A stretch of 64,000 nt of DNA from Aliterella atlantica CENA595 (lineage in GTDB: Bacteria; Cyanobacteriota; Cyanobacteriia; Cyanobacteriales; Chroococcidiopsidaceae), in NCBI RefSeq assembly GCF_000952155.1, contig NZ_JYON01000011.1, positions 92,241-156,240 of the forward strand, written 5' to 3'. The translations under genes were made by a program, and so were the position numbers. Under the pieces are notes generated by a model that worked only from the letters and a program-made list of their open reading frames with translations, was not told the origin of the DNA and did not search any database. Positions 19,216 through 27,320 of the stretch are shown in pieces. Positions within the stretch are counted from its first letter, which is position 1. Every line of letters begins with the position of its first letter.

Positions 19216-19874
19216 TTATCTTAACTGTTGAACAAATTGCTTAAGCTTGTCCTCATCTAACTTGCCATCACTACGAACTCCACTACACAGATCGAGTCCA
19301 AAAGGACTAACGCGCTGTACTGCGAGAGCAACATTTTCAGCATTCAGTCCACCTGCTAAAAAATTGGTAAATTTACCTGCTTGCGGATCTCTCTACTCAA
19401 TTCCCAATTATGAATGCGTCCCGTACCGCCTAATTCTTTGATTGCTAATGATTGATTTCCTGAGTCTAAAAGAATTGCATCTACATAATGGGATACTTCA
19501 ATTGCTTCTTGCACAGATTCTTCTGAATTTACGTGAATTACTTGAACAATAGCAATGCCTGGTAAGCTTTCTCTAATATCTTGATAGCTACCAGATATTA
19601 AGCGATCGCAAATCTGTACTGTATTTGTTCGGCAGTATTTTAACTGTCTAATAATGTCTTGAGAGTCTTGACTACAAGTAAGTAGAAAGGTAGCAATTGG
19701 AGGAGGAACTTGAGCCACGATTCTAGCAATTAGCTCCTCAGATATAACACCTGGACCGCTAGGCATATTAGAGACAAAGCCCAAAGCAGATGCACCGTAC
19801 TTAATAGCAGTCCATGCTTCCTCTACGCTACTAATGCAGCAGATTTTAACTCGTAGAATTGCTGTTTTTTCCAT
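19216..19874 (-). pseudogene. trpF: Phosphoribosylanthranilate isomerase-like gene with a frameshift
   Basis: From ATG 19874 the frame gives a TIM-barrel PRAI-like protein (ILRVKICCISSVEEAW, ALGFVSNMPSGPGVI, DAILLDSGNQS, GGTGRIHNWELSREI) up to NLPIF and then a TAG at 19356-19358. The other frame carries on as LAGGLNAENVALAVQRVSPF and ends GLDLCSGVRSDGKLDEDKL...QLR at TAA 19216. The break is at a run of six T (minus strand) where seven would keep the frame. Joined, the protein is about 219 residues, normal for the family. The catalytic Cys of KIC is retained. It may be a true pseudogene or a homopolymer sequencing error. The family catalyses a step of tryptophan synthesis. Confidence 0.8.
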
Positions 19875-19982
19875 ATGCTTGTTATGTAATCGATTCTGCT
19901 TTGCGTATTTACTAAGCAGACGTAATAAATTTTATTTTATCACGTCCTAAAGTTATAAAAAAGTAGAAGTGTCCGCTTTCAT

Positions 19983-20180
19983 TTATCCCTTAACGCAAAC
20001 AACTTGTTTTAGAGTTGCGACAATTTCCACTAAATCGGATTGATTGCTCATCACCCTATCTATAGACTTATAAGCGCCAGGAATTTCATCCAAAATGCCT
20101 TCATCTTTGCGACATTCTACGCCCTTTGTTTGCTCGATTAAATCATTTAGCAAGAGTAATTTTTTCCTTGTATTAGTCAA
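19983..20180 (-). pseudogene. rtcB: C-terminal remnant of RtcB RNA ligase
   Basis: After a short unrelated lead (TTG start), residues from NDLIEQTKGVECRKDEGILD through IPGAYKSIDRVM and VATLKQVVCVKG match the last ~55 residues of bacterial RtcB tRNA-splicing/RNA-repair ligases. The fragment begins exactly where the HNH endonuclease frame ends (overlap of a few bases). The matching N-terminal fragment lies 500 bases upstream on the same strand. Most of the enzyme's catalytic centre, including the guanylylated His, is missing. Confidence 0.8.
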
Positions 20181-20656
20181 AACTCCTCACTATGTTTTTG
20201 CTCATGACAATTTGCACACAGAAGATCGCATTTACTTACTTCTTCAATAATAGAATCCCAAGATTTTACAGTAAGTAAATGCATGGTAAATAGTTTAGTA
20301 GCTGGATCTCTATGGTGAAAGTGAAATATACAAGCATTTTTACCGTTGTACTCAATTCCACAGTTAAGGCATTTTCCTCCACTTAGGAGAACAAGTTTAA
20401 CTTTACGCTTGCGATGATACTGTTTTTTGTACTCCATCCTCTGCGCTCTGTTTCTATGATTCCACTCACGCTTAAACTGAGTCGGATCTTCATATTTTCT
20501 TATGGTATTGTGACCGCTAATATATTTCTTAGGTCTACCATATTTATCTCGATCCTTAATTTTTGTTTCACAACCACAAGCACACTCAATCCAATTGGCT
20601 TGTTCATAAAGTTTTTGATAATGTTTTTGTTTAGTTTCTTTACTACTAGCGGTCAT
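20177..20656 (-). CDS. HNH endonuclease lying within a broken rtcB
   Basis: 159 residues. A basic N-terminal half contains one Cys pair (CACGCE). A C-terminal HNH domain follows: CLNCGIEY ... FHFHHRDP ... CDLLCANCHEQKH, with the ββα-metal His/Asn/His pattern and two zinc Cys pairs. Such proteins are phage- or intron-type homing endonucleases, and this one separates the two ends of an rtcB gene. The family nicks or cuts DNA at a specific site. The composition is AT-richer than its neighbours, consistent with transfer. Confidence 0.85.
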   Translation of the reverse strand: MTASSKETKQKHYQKLYEQANWIECACGCETKIKDRDKYGRPKKYISGHNTIRKYEDPTQFKREWNHRNRAQRMEYKKQYHRKRKVKLVLLSGGKCLNCGIEYNGKNACIFHFHHRDPATKLFTMHLLTVKSWDSIIEEVSKCDLLCANCHEQKHSEEF

Positions 20657-20677
20657 TATGTATCTTTAAATATTGAT

Positions 20678-20938
20678 TTAGACTATACCACATCCTGTAT
20701 CTACCCTTTTGAGAAAGAACTTGTAATACTCGATCGTCATCGCATCAGTGGTTGCAACTACAGATCCAACTAATGCACCTTTACCCAAATGCACGTCTGG
20801 CATCACGGCAACGTGTTTGAATACGAAGGGTAAACCAGCGACGTTTTTTGCCATCTTGGTTTCTTCTTTGCCTAAAGCATGATTCGCCCAAGATAGTACA
20901 GGCTTGGAAGATGATATATCTAATTTTTCGTAGGGCAT
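20678..20938 (-). pseudogene. rtcB: N-terminal remnant of RtcB RNA ligase
   Basis: Residues 1-66 (MPYEKLDISSSKPVLSWANH, then MPDVHLGKGALVGSVVATTDA) are a normal RtcB N-terminus. The segment that should read AIIPAAVGVDIGCGM is altered to end in RVDTGCGIV, then a stop follows. Canonical RtcB binds metal with the Asp and Cys of VDIGCGM, so the break lies just at the active-site motif. The gene is followed by the HNH gene and then the RtcB C-terminal remnant. A different, complete RtcB-type gene lies at 38949. Confidence 0.8.
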
Positions 20939-21092
20939 AAACGTTGCCTTTATTTTATACTACATTTATGCTACAAAAAGATTATACGAACGTCAAGGAA
21001 AAGAGCGATCGCCCAACTCCGAATCCCAGCGCGTTATATTAAACTTTGTAAAGGGGTAAATATCCCGCACCTCTAAGCGCAAGTCAACTCCT

Positions 21093-21953
21093 ATGCCAAA
21101 TCAAGACACGATCTGGGAACGTTTTTTATCGCCTGTAATTCGCTTGTTCATCAACGAAGAAGAGTTAAGACAATACTCCCGTAGTATCGATTGGGAGCAA
21201 GCAGGCGAAGCTTTCCGGCAGCCTAACGTAACAATTCCCGAATACTACAGCAGCCAAAACTTTCACGGTATTACAGGCGGTTATCTTACCTCTGGCGCAG
21301 CAGTTACATACGATCCGATTACTCAATACGTCTTACCTCCTAACGAGAAAGTAGTACGTCAAGCTGCGATTGATGCCATTGCTGGTAAACCCAGACGAAT
21401 TTTAGATTTAGGTTGCGGTACAGGTTCGACAACATTGCTATTGAAACAAGCCTTCCCCCAAGCTGAAGTAATCGGCTTAGACTTATCTCCTTATATGCTA
21501 GTTAGGGCGCAAGACAAAGCAAATAAAGCAGGTTTAGATATCCAGTGGGTACATGGCAATGCCGAAAATACAGGATTTACAGCAGATAGTTTCGATCTAG
21601 TTACAGCTTCCTTGCTATTCCACGAAACACCGCCTAATGTTAGTCAAGCAATTTTGACTGAATGTTTTTGCTTATTAAAAGCTGGGGGAGAAGTAATCAT
21701 TCTCGATGGCAATCAAAAGACACTGCGAAACCTAGAATGGCTCAATAATGTATTTGAAGAACCGTATATTCGTGACTTTGCGGCGGGAAATCTTGATGCT
21801 TGGTTGGGTAAAGCAGGATTTGACGCGATAGAAACTCATGATGTGTGGGTAATACAGCAAGTAAGTCGCGGTATGAAACCTTTAAGAGTTAGCAAGCAGG
21901 AAATAGCAGAAGATAATATTACTGAAGCTTGGATTCCCGCGCCTGGATATTAG
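21093..21953 (+). CDS. Class I SAM-dependent methyltransferase
   Basis: 286 residues. A ~95-residue N-terminal region (YYSSQNFHGITGGYL) is followed by the SAM-binding core: ILDLGCGTGSTTLLLKQAF, VIGLDLSPYMLVRAQ, FDLVTASLLFHETPP, LKAGGEVIILDG. It is a conserved cyanobacterial type with no assigned substrate. Three bases separate its stop from the HAD gene start, so the two are co-transcribed. Confidence 0.82.
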   Translation: MPNQDTIWERFLSPVIRLFINEEELRQYSRSIDWEQAGEAFRQPNVTIPEYYSSQNFHGITGGYLTSGAAVTYDPITQYVLPPNEKVVRQAAIDAIAGKPRRILDLGCGTGSTTLLLKQAFPQAEVIGLDLSPYMLVRAQDKANKAGLDIQWVHGNAENTGFTADSFDLVTASLLFHETPPNVSQAILTECFCLLKAGGEVIILDGNQKTLRNLEWLNNVFEEPYIRDFAAGNLDAWLGKAGFDAIETHDVWVIQQVSRGMKPLRVSKQEIAEDNITEAWIPAPGY

Positions 21954-21956
21954 AGT

Positions 21957-22679
21957 ATGGCATTGAAGGCAGTTTTATTTGATTTTAATGGTGTCATTAT
22001 TAATGACGAACCGCTACACGAGCAACTAATCGAGCAAATACTGATCTCTGAAAACTTGCGTCCCCAACCAGGGGAAATTAGAAAAGTTTGTTTGGGTAGA
22101 AGCGATCGCTCCTGCCTGCGCGACTTACTCGCCAATCGCGGTAGAGTAGTTAGCGACAGCTACTTAAATGAATTGGTAAAACGTAAAGCCCAAGCATACC
22201 AGCAACTTTTTACCGAAAAACAGGATAAATTGCCGATATTTCCTGGTTTAGAGGACTTAATATTTCAACTGCGATCGCGTAATATCAAATTAGCTATAGT
22301 TACAGGTGCAATCCGTTCGGAAGTAGAACTTGTATTAACCAAGACAAGCCTAGCCAAACACTTTAATGCGATCGTGGCTGGCGATGAAATAAACAACAGC
22401 AAACCCGCACCAGACGGCTATCTTTTGGCAGTAGAACGCCTCAACCAGTTTTATCCTGATACTAATTTGCAACCTACAGAATGTTTGGCGATTGAAGATA
22501 CTCCTGCTGGAATTACCGCCGCAAAGCTAGCAGGAATACCTGTTTTAGGAGTAGCCAATACTTATCCGTTCCATATGCTACAACGTCAAGCAAATTGGAC
22601 TGTAGACTACCTGCACGATTTGGAAATAGAAAGAGTGCAGAAGGTATTTTTTCGGACTAATAGTTCTGCAACACCCTAG
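21957..22679 (+). CDS. HAD-superfamily hydrolase, beta-phosphoglucomutase/CbbY-like
   Basis: 240 residues. HAD motif I is LFDFNGVIINDEP, motif II VTGAIRSE, motif III Lys in NSKPAPDGY, motif IV IEDTPAGITAAK. Subclass I helical cap (about residues 18-90). The second Asp of the usual DxDG motif I is Asn here (DFNG). In most HAD phosphatases that Asp is the general acid/base, so chemistry or substrate may differ. I believe DFNG is a recurrent cyanobacterial variant, but this was not checked. Probably co-transcribed with the methyltransferase upstream. Confidence 0.8.
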   Translation: MALKAVLFDFNGVIINDEPLHEQLIEQILISENLRPQPGEIRKVCLGRSDRSCLRDLLANRGRVVSDSYLNELVKRKAQAYQQLFTEKQDKLPIFPGLEDLIFQLRSRNIKLAIVTGAIRSEVELVLTKTSLAKHFNAIVAGDEINNSKPAPDGYLLAVERLNQFYPDTNLQPTECLAIEDTPAGITAAKLAGIPVLGVANTYPFHMLQRQANWTVDYLHDLEIERVQKVFFRTNSSATP

Positions 22680-22707
22680 AGTGAATGCTAAAATAGCTAA
22701 TCTAGGC

Positions 22708-22780
22708 GGGGAATTAGCTCAGTTGGTAGAGCGCTGCGATCGCACCGCAGAGGTCAGGGGTTCGAGTCTCCTATTCTCCA
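22708..22780 (+). tRNA. tRNA-Ala (anticodon CGC)
   Basis: The full cloverleaf can be drawn. Acceptor GGGGAAT pairs with ATTCTCC. The D-arm is GCTC...GAGC. The anticodon stem CTGCG/CGCAG encloses the loop ATCGCAC with anticodon CGC. The T-arm is AGGGG TTCGAGT CTCCT, followed by discriminator A. CCA is not encoded. It reads GCG alanine codons. A perfect HIP1 octamer (GCGATCGC) spans the anticodon stem and loop. IS remnants begin about 90 bases downstream. Confidence 0.93.
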
Positions 22781-22869
22781 TTCCTTACCGAGTAAGCCTC
22801 TCAGATGTTTACGCTTACTAGGTTAACTCAGCCTCAGTAATTTTTTGCAAGTTTTATGCAAGCTTCAAA

Positions 22870-23361
22870 CTACCTCGTTTTTTTAAAAGCTGATAACTGC
22901 TCAGTTGACTGCTCCACGCTGACCGGACGCGGCACTTTTAGTGACGATGCCAAGTGGTAATACACCAGCTTGTGAACTGTTTTGTAAGCTGCAACGACCC
23001 CTAATTTTGCCTCTAACCACTCTTGAATCTCCCCATAGCTCTCAAATCCCTCTGGTTCTTGCAACCTTTTAGCTAACGCCTTTTCTGCCCAGTCTGGTAT
23101 CGCTCTTGTTCTGCCTGGCGGCACTTTAACTTCTAGCATCGACTCGATACCCCCAACTCGATAGCGCCTTAACCACTCTTGCGCTGTCACTCGGTGGCGA
23201 CCCAACAATTGGGCGGCCGTCTGTACTGTCGCTGCTTGCCCTGTTTTGAGCAGGTACAGTAACTGCATCCTCTCCTTACCTGTTGCTGTTGCTTGCGCTC
23301 CTAATAACTGTTTCAGCTCTGCTTGGCTCTCCTTAATCTCTAGTTTGTACACTCCTGCCAT
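22870..23361 (-). mobile_element. IS630-type transposase N-terminal (helix-turn-helix) part, DDE part absent
   Basis: 163 residues: a two-part winged helix DNA-binding region with VQTAAQLLGRHRVTAQEWLR, VPPGRTRAIPDWAEKAL and SYGEIQEWLEAKLGV. This is the OrfA half of IS630/Tc1-type elements in cyanobacteria. It ends at AFKKTR after a run of seven A and is followed directly by non-IS sequence near the tRNA. In functional elements a frameshift at an A-run joins OrfA to a DDE catalytic OrfB. No OrfB is seen, so this is a truncated, immobile copy. Confidence 0.75.
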
Positions 23362-23410
23362 TATTGATGTTTGAACTGGCTCATTCCATTCTACTATCTG
23401 TAGCCTACCC

Positions 23411-24089
23411 TTAGAGAATTGGTATAAGATAGTGAAGTAGCAAGCGAATCGAATACTTCAGCATATCTACTGACGAGCGAGTAACACAAGGTTTGGCGAT
23501 GTAACCGAGCTAGGTAATGGTGTAACCGTGTGTTTTCACGTCTTTACTCTCGTCATATATGTTTTATCCACAATATGGTCGGCATCATCAATGAACCTTT
23601 GATAAACTTTGTACCCATCTGTGACATAAAAGTAGCTATGCCAACAATGAACGCTCTGCCACAAGAGCTTGAAGGTTTCAACAAGCGCGATCGCCCAACA
23701 CCCAACAAAGAATACCTAGTGTGAAGTGGTCTACCGCAGTCCACAGTCAGAGTTTGTTTTTTGAGCCAACGAAAGTTTGGAGTACACCCGCGTTCTGTAA
23801 CCTCTGGAATTTTACTTTCTAGGGGTGCGTCTTCCAGGCGATCGCCAAGCTGTTTTACCCAGTGAATGATTGTAGTGTGATAGACGTGTTTGACTCGTTC
23901 AATTGCTCGAAAGCCCATCCCGTTGAGATCCAACTCAAAGCACTCTCTTTTGAGATTGTTGGAGTAGCCTTTGGGCGGCACGTGAACGCTCAAAAATTGA
24001 CGCTGACAATCAGCACAGATGTATCTCTGTTTACCTTTTCTGCTCCCATTCTTACAGATATGAGTAGAGTTACACTCTGGACATTGCAT
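23411..24089 (-). mobile_element. Degenerate IS1-family transposase
   Basis: From ATG 24089 the frame gives an InsA-type zinc-finger start (MQCPECNSTHICKNGSRKGK, then GMGFRAIERVKHVYHTT). The InsB part is spread over other frames. WTAVDHFTLGIL and VLGDRAC end at a stop. VETFKLLWQSVHCWHSYFYV and KVYQRFIDDADH continue in the same frame to another stop. LHHYLARLHRQTLCYS follows after a shift, and VDMLKYSIRLLLHYL after a further one, ending at TAA 23411. At least three disruptions make it non-functional. The IS tip on the 5' side may be the GGCGTTGCATAATAGAAGG stretch upstream of the ATG. Confidence 0.78.
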
Positions 24090-24134
24090 TAAAAAACCTC
24101 TGTATTCCTCCTTCTATTATGCAACGCCTAATTG

Positions 24135-25439
24135 TTAGCTAGCTTGTAGTAAGTTTATGCTGTTACGTTGCATAGAGGCAAGATAACGACGGGCAGTAAC
24201 GCGCTTTTCTAACATCTGCAATGCTTGATGATTTTGCTCGACACGCAACCATGCATCAAGATAAACTTGCTCGAATAAGTCGCGTTGAGCATGACTGCCA
24301 CCAATCTCGTGCAAGCGTGACAAGATCGGACTAAATAGAGCGATCGCTTTTTGCCAATCTCCTCGCGCATGAGCATTCATCCCTCTAGCCGCAGGTAACG
24401 CTACTTCTTGCCATTGCGGTGATGCCTTCCTAGTATAAGCTTGCATACTAAATAGCATCTCGTTGACTAACTCAAATCTACCTGCCCGCGCCAAAGCGTA
24501 GACGTAATGCAAGTCTTGAAATGGTAATGCGTGTTCGTGGATTCTTGCCTTTAAGTATGGGGCAATTTGCTCCCAGCGATCGCCTACATCTATTCCTCTC
24601 AACTCTAAACGCAATAGCAATGAAATTGCGCCCACTTGATCTTTAGAAGATTCTTGCCAAGCTTTGCCCCAAATATGGCGATCGTATAACTCTAATACTT
24701 GCTTGACATCACCTTTTTCGAGGTAATACAACGCGATATGCCACCAATTATGGGTATATAGCATTGAATTACAATTTTCCCAAGTGTCAGTAAAGCTAGA
24801 CATCCAGGCAATTCCTTCGTCAATCCGCCCTTGAGTTTCCATCACGTGAGCCACAGCGTGTTGCGCCCACGGATCGTGACGGTTGATTTCTAATGCTTGT
24901 CGCCCTACTATTTCAGCTTCTTGTAGTTGATGGCATTGTTCTAAACCAAAAGCAACCATGCCCTGCAAGTAATGATTTTCTGGCGAATATGGTAAAACTT
25001 TTTGGGCTATGTGTAGCAGTCGTTCTTTATTTCCTAGATAAAAATAGTGGTATTGTCCTCTTTGTACAGAGATCAAATCGCGGGGAAACTTCTCGGCTAT
25101 TTCTTCGTGGTAGGCGATCGCCTTTTTTGTTGCACCTATAGCCCAAGCAGCAATAGCATAGATATATAATTGTTCGCGTACTGTAGCTGCACTTGCGTAC
25201 TTTTGTGCTGCTTGAATATATGGAGATGCTTGGCGGCGCGATTGGGCGCTTTCTAAGGAAAGATAATGAGCCGCAGCATGAGCGTAAGAATACGCGCACG
25301 TTGGATCTATGGCGATCGCCTGCAAAATTATCTCTGCATTATTACCGTAGCTCAATGACTGCTCTGTATATAGATCGATAGCTGCGATCGCGCTTGAGGA
25401 ATTAGTTGTTACTGCAAGTCCTTGGGAATCTTTTAGCAT
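24135..25439 (-). CDS. Tetratricopeptide-repeat protein of the TTC38 type
   Basis: 434 residues, almost all helical. Tandem TPR-like pairs include YSYAHAAAHYLSLESAQ, KKAIAYHEEIAEKFPRD, DPWAQHAVAHVMETQGRIDE and NSMLYTHNWWHIALYYLEKG. The HAVAHVMETQGR...HNWWHIALYYL pattern is characteristic of TTC38-like proteins, which are widespread in bacteria and animals with no established function. It lies next to IS remains and has no operon partner. Confidence 0.8.
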   Translation of the reverse strand: MLKDSQGLAVTTNSSSAIAAIDLYTEQSLSYGNNAEIILQAIAIDPTCAYSYAHAAAHYLSLESAQSRRQASPYIQAAQKYASAATVREQLYIYAIAAWAIGATKKAIAYHEEIAEKFPRDLISVQRGQYHYFYLGNKERLLHIAQKVLPYSPENHYLQGMVAFGLEQCHQLQEAEIVGRQALEINRHDPWAQHAVAHVMETQGRIDEGIAWMSSFTDTWENCNSMLYTHNWWHIALYYLEKGDVKQVLELYDRHIWGKAWQESSKDQVGAISLLLRLELRGIDVGDRWEQIAPYLKARIHEHALPFQDLHYVYALARAGRFELVNEMLFSMQAYTRKASPQWQEVALPAARGMNAHARGDWQKAIALFSPILSRLHEIGGSHAQRDLFEQVYLDAWLRVEQNHQALQMLEKRVTARRYLASMQRNSINLLQAS

Positions 25440-25760
25440 TTAGCGTTCTTCATCCTGTTGCTAGGTTTGGTTAAATTGCAAGTTTGCTGCATTCAACTAA
25501 ATTTTTAGAGTTGAAGTTACAGTTGCCTGCAAGCGAATGTACTAAGGACAACAGCACATTCGTTGCCCTTCGTTTAACCAACAATTCTCAATTGCAACTC
25601 GCCCTACTTCGCCAGCGTGAAAGGATGTTTGCCCAGTGATGCGTTGCCGTTTCATGAATTCTGCTCTTTGTCTAATCCCCAGTTTATCGGTCGGAATACC
25701 GTAGTTAATGCTTAAGTAGATTGTACAGGGGTAATAGTGAAAACGCAATCATTTACACAA
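25440..25760. other. Intergenic region
   Basis: About 320 bases. A 68-codon minus-strand frame (25542-25748, ending NEGQRMCCCP) is present, but it has no recognisable family, no clear ribosome-binding site and no coding bias that I can defend. I leave it unannotated. Confidence 0.4.
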
Positions 25761-25761
25761 A

Positions 25762-25798
25762 AAAAATTAGGCGAGCAAATTGCAAATTCGCTCGCCTA
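25762..25798 (-). terminator. Rho-independent terminator of the SLH lipoprotein gene
   Basis: A perfect 9-bp stem TAGGCGAGC/GCTCGCCTA (25768-25776 and 25790-25798) with a 13-base loop. On the minus strand it is followed by ATTTTTTTT, the classic terminator layout, 27 bases after the stop of the gene at 25826. Confidence 0.85.
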
Positions 25799-25825
25799 GA
25801 AAGGAGAATTTTACGCCATCAGTAG

Positions 25826-27211
25826 TTATGGTGTTGTAGTTGGTGGTGATTCTGCTGTTGTTGGCGATGGTGCTGTAGGTGACGTTTCTGGCTGTGGCGT
25901 ACTATTAGATTGCTCTTGGGGTTGATTTTTGACTTGCAGCACTTCTTTGGCGGATATGCCTTCGCTAGAGTTGCCAAAGTACCATAAAACTGCTGCTGCT
26001 TCAGCGCGAGTTACAGGTTTTTTGGGCTGAAATAGCGTTGTAAAGCCAAACGCCCGCCGAATATTCGACTGGTCGCTATTTTGGAAATCAGCAAGGATCG
26101 CCCGTAATGCTTTGGGGTCAATTTTACCTACATCCTGAAATCCCCAACTCTCTTTTACTGCCTCTTGTGAAGCCGCAGGCAGGGCTTGACGGGTATCCAA
26201 GGGAACTTTCCAAGCAATCAATTGTTCGCGCGTTAGCGGCGCGTTAGGGCGGAATAAGACGGCGCTACTATCTCCTGATAAAGAACTAGGAATTATACCT
26301 GCATCTGCTAATCCTTGAATAGCCGCAAAATCAGGATCGCTTGGTTTTACATCTTGGAAAGCACTTTGCGTTGTTGATGCCGCGCGAATTTGTTGCGCTG
26401 GACGGGTGCTATTAATTTGATTGTTTGCGGCGAATAACCAACGGGCGTATTCGCGGCGAGTAATGGTTTTTGTGGGATTGAATTGCTGCGCTGCGGTATT
26501 ACTTTTGTTTGCAGTTGCTTGAGTTGATAGCACCCCTAGTTCTGCCAAATCTTGAATATAAGGACGCAATTCTGCTGGCGCTTTATCTATATCTGTAAAT
26601 ACTTGAGTTGATGATGGCGTAGTTGTATTGCTTGGTGTAGTTGGTTGCGGTGAAGATGGCGCGACAGGACCAATAAAGCCTTCTTCACCTTGTTGTGGTG
26701 CTGATGCTACTGGAGTATTAGCACTATTGCGGTTGTATTGAATCGTAAATTGCGTACTTTGCTGCCCTGTATTACCTTGAGTTGGAGCAGTATTGACCAA
26801 ATTAGGTTCGATAACTATAGTTACTTGCAAATCGCCAGAACGCGCCTCGATGGTGCTGGTTTGCTCGTTACTTGGTTGGCTGAGAATTTCCCAATTTTGC
26901 GATCGCAATTGGTTTTCATAAAAGCTTTGTACTGCGGTAATCGGGTCAGAACTCGCCCAACGGGTTAATTGCACGTTTTCTTGCCCAGTTACTTCTTGCA
27001 GTTGGGCGTTTGGATACAGAGGAATCGTTGAGGGAAAATCGGCAGGTAAAGTAGCTGTGCGGTTTGGCGCATCTGACTGCGCCGCAGCTAGTCTCGGTTC
27101 GGCGCTAAGAATTTCTTCCAAATTGCTGCCTGTCGGACTATTGGCACAGGCTGTCAACGCAGTTAATAAAACTAAACTAACAAGTCCGGTAGCACGTCTA
27201 TAAGGCAACAC
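25826..27211 (-). CDS. Lipoprotein with S-layer homology domains
   Basis: 461 residues. A lipoprotein signal peptide has lipobox LTAC (Cys 22), so the mature protein is lipid-anchored. Residues ~55-165 form a small domain (FPSTIPLYPNAQLQEVTGQE). SLH-type segments follow: VFTDIDKAPAELRPYIQDLA, AFQDVKPSDPDFAAIQGLAD, and a third ending TLFQPKKPVTRAEAAAVLWY. The tail is rich in Pro/Thr/Ser/Gln. SLH domains bind cell-wall polymer or peptidoglycan. The protein is likely periplasmic, linking outer or inner membrane to the wall. A terminator follows. Confidence 0.85.
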   Translation of the reverse strand: MLPYRRATGLVSLVLLTALTACANSPTGSNLEEILSAEPRLAAAQSDAPNRTATLPADFPSTIPLYPNAQLQEVTGQENVQLTRWASSDPITAVQSFYENQLRSQNWEILSQPSNEQTSTIEARSGDLQVTIVIEPNLVNTAPTQGNTGQQSTQFTIQYNRNSANTPVASAPQQGEEGFIGPVAPSSPQPTTPSNTTTPSSTQVFTDIDKAPAELRPYIQDLAELGVLSTQATANKSNTAAQQFNPTKTITRREYARWLFAANNQINSTRPAQQIRAASTTQSAFQDVKPSDPDFAAIQGLADAGIIPSSLSGDSSAVLFRPNAPLTREQLIAWKVPLDTRQALPAASQEAVKESWGFQDVGKIDPKALRAILADFQNSDQSNIRRAFGFTTLFQPKKPVTRAEAAAVLWYFGNSSEGISAKEVLQVKNQPQEQSNSTPQPETSPTAPSPTTAESPPTTTP

Positions 27212-27279
27212 AGCAGTTTTAGGTTAGAAACTATACATATTTCTACGCTAGCGCAGATATACATAAAAGGGCAAAGGCG

Positions 27280-27314
27280 AAGGGAAAGGGGTAAAAATTT
27301 GCTCCCCTTCCCTT
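27280..27314 (-). terminator. Possible hairpin after the 659-residue cytochrome gene
   Basis: AAGGGAAAGGGG (27280-27291) and CCCCTTCCCTT (27304-27314) pair with one bulged base. It is next to the stop codon of the minus-strand cytochrome gene, but there is no T-run beyond the stem, so termination is uncertain. Confidence 0.35.
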
Positions 27315-27320
27315 TCTTTT

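Noticed and set aside
20177..20938. Spliceable intron or intein in rtcB
   Set aside because: Too much RtcB sequence is missing between the two remnants for splicing to restore an enzyme.
25542..25748. 68-codon minus-strand frame ending NEGQRMCCCP
   Set aside because: No family, no clear ribosome-binding site; kept only as a note in the intergenic entry.
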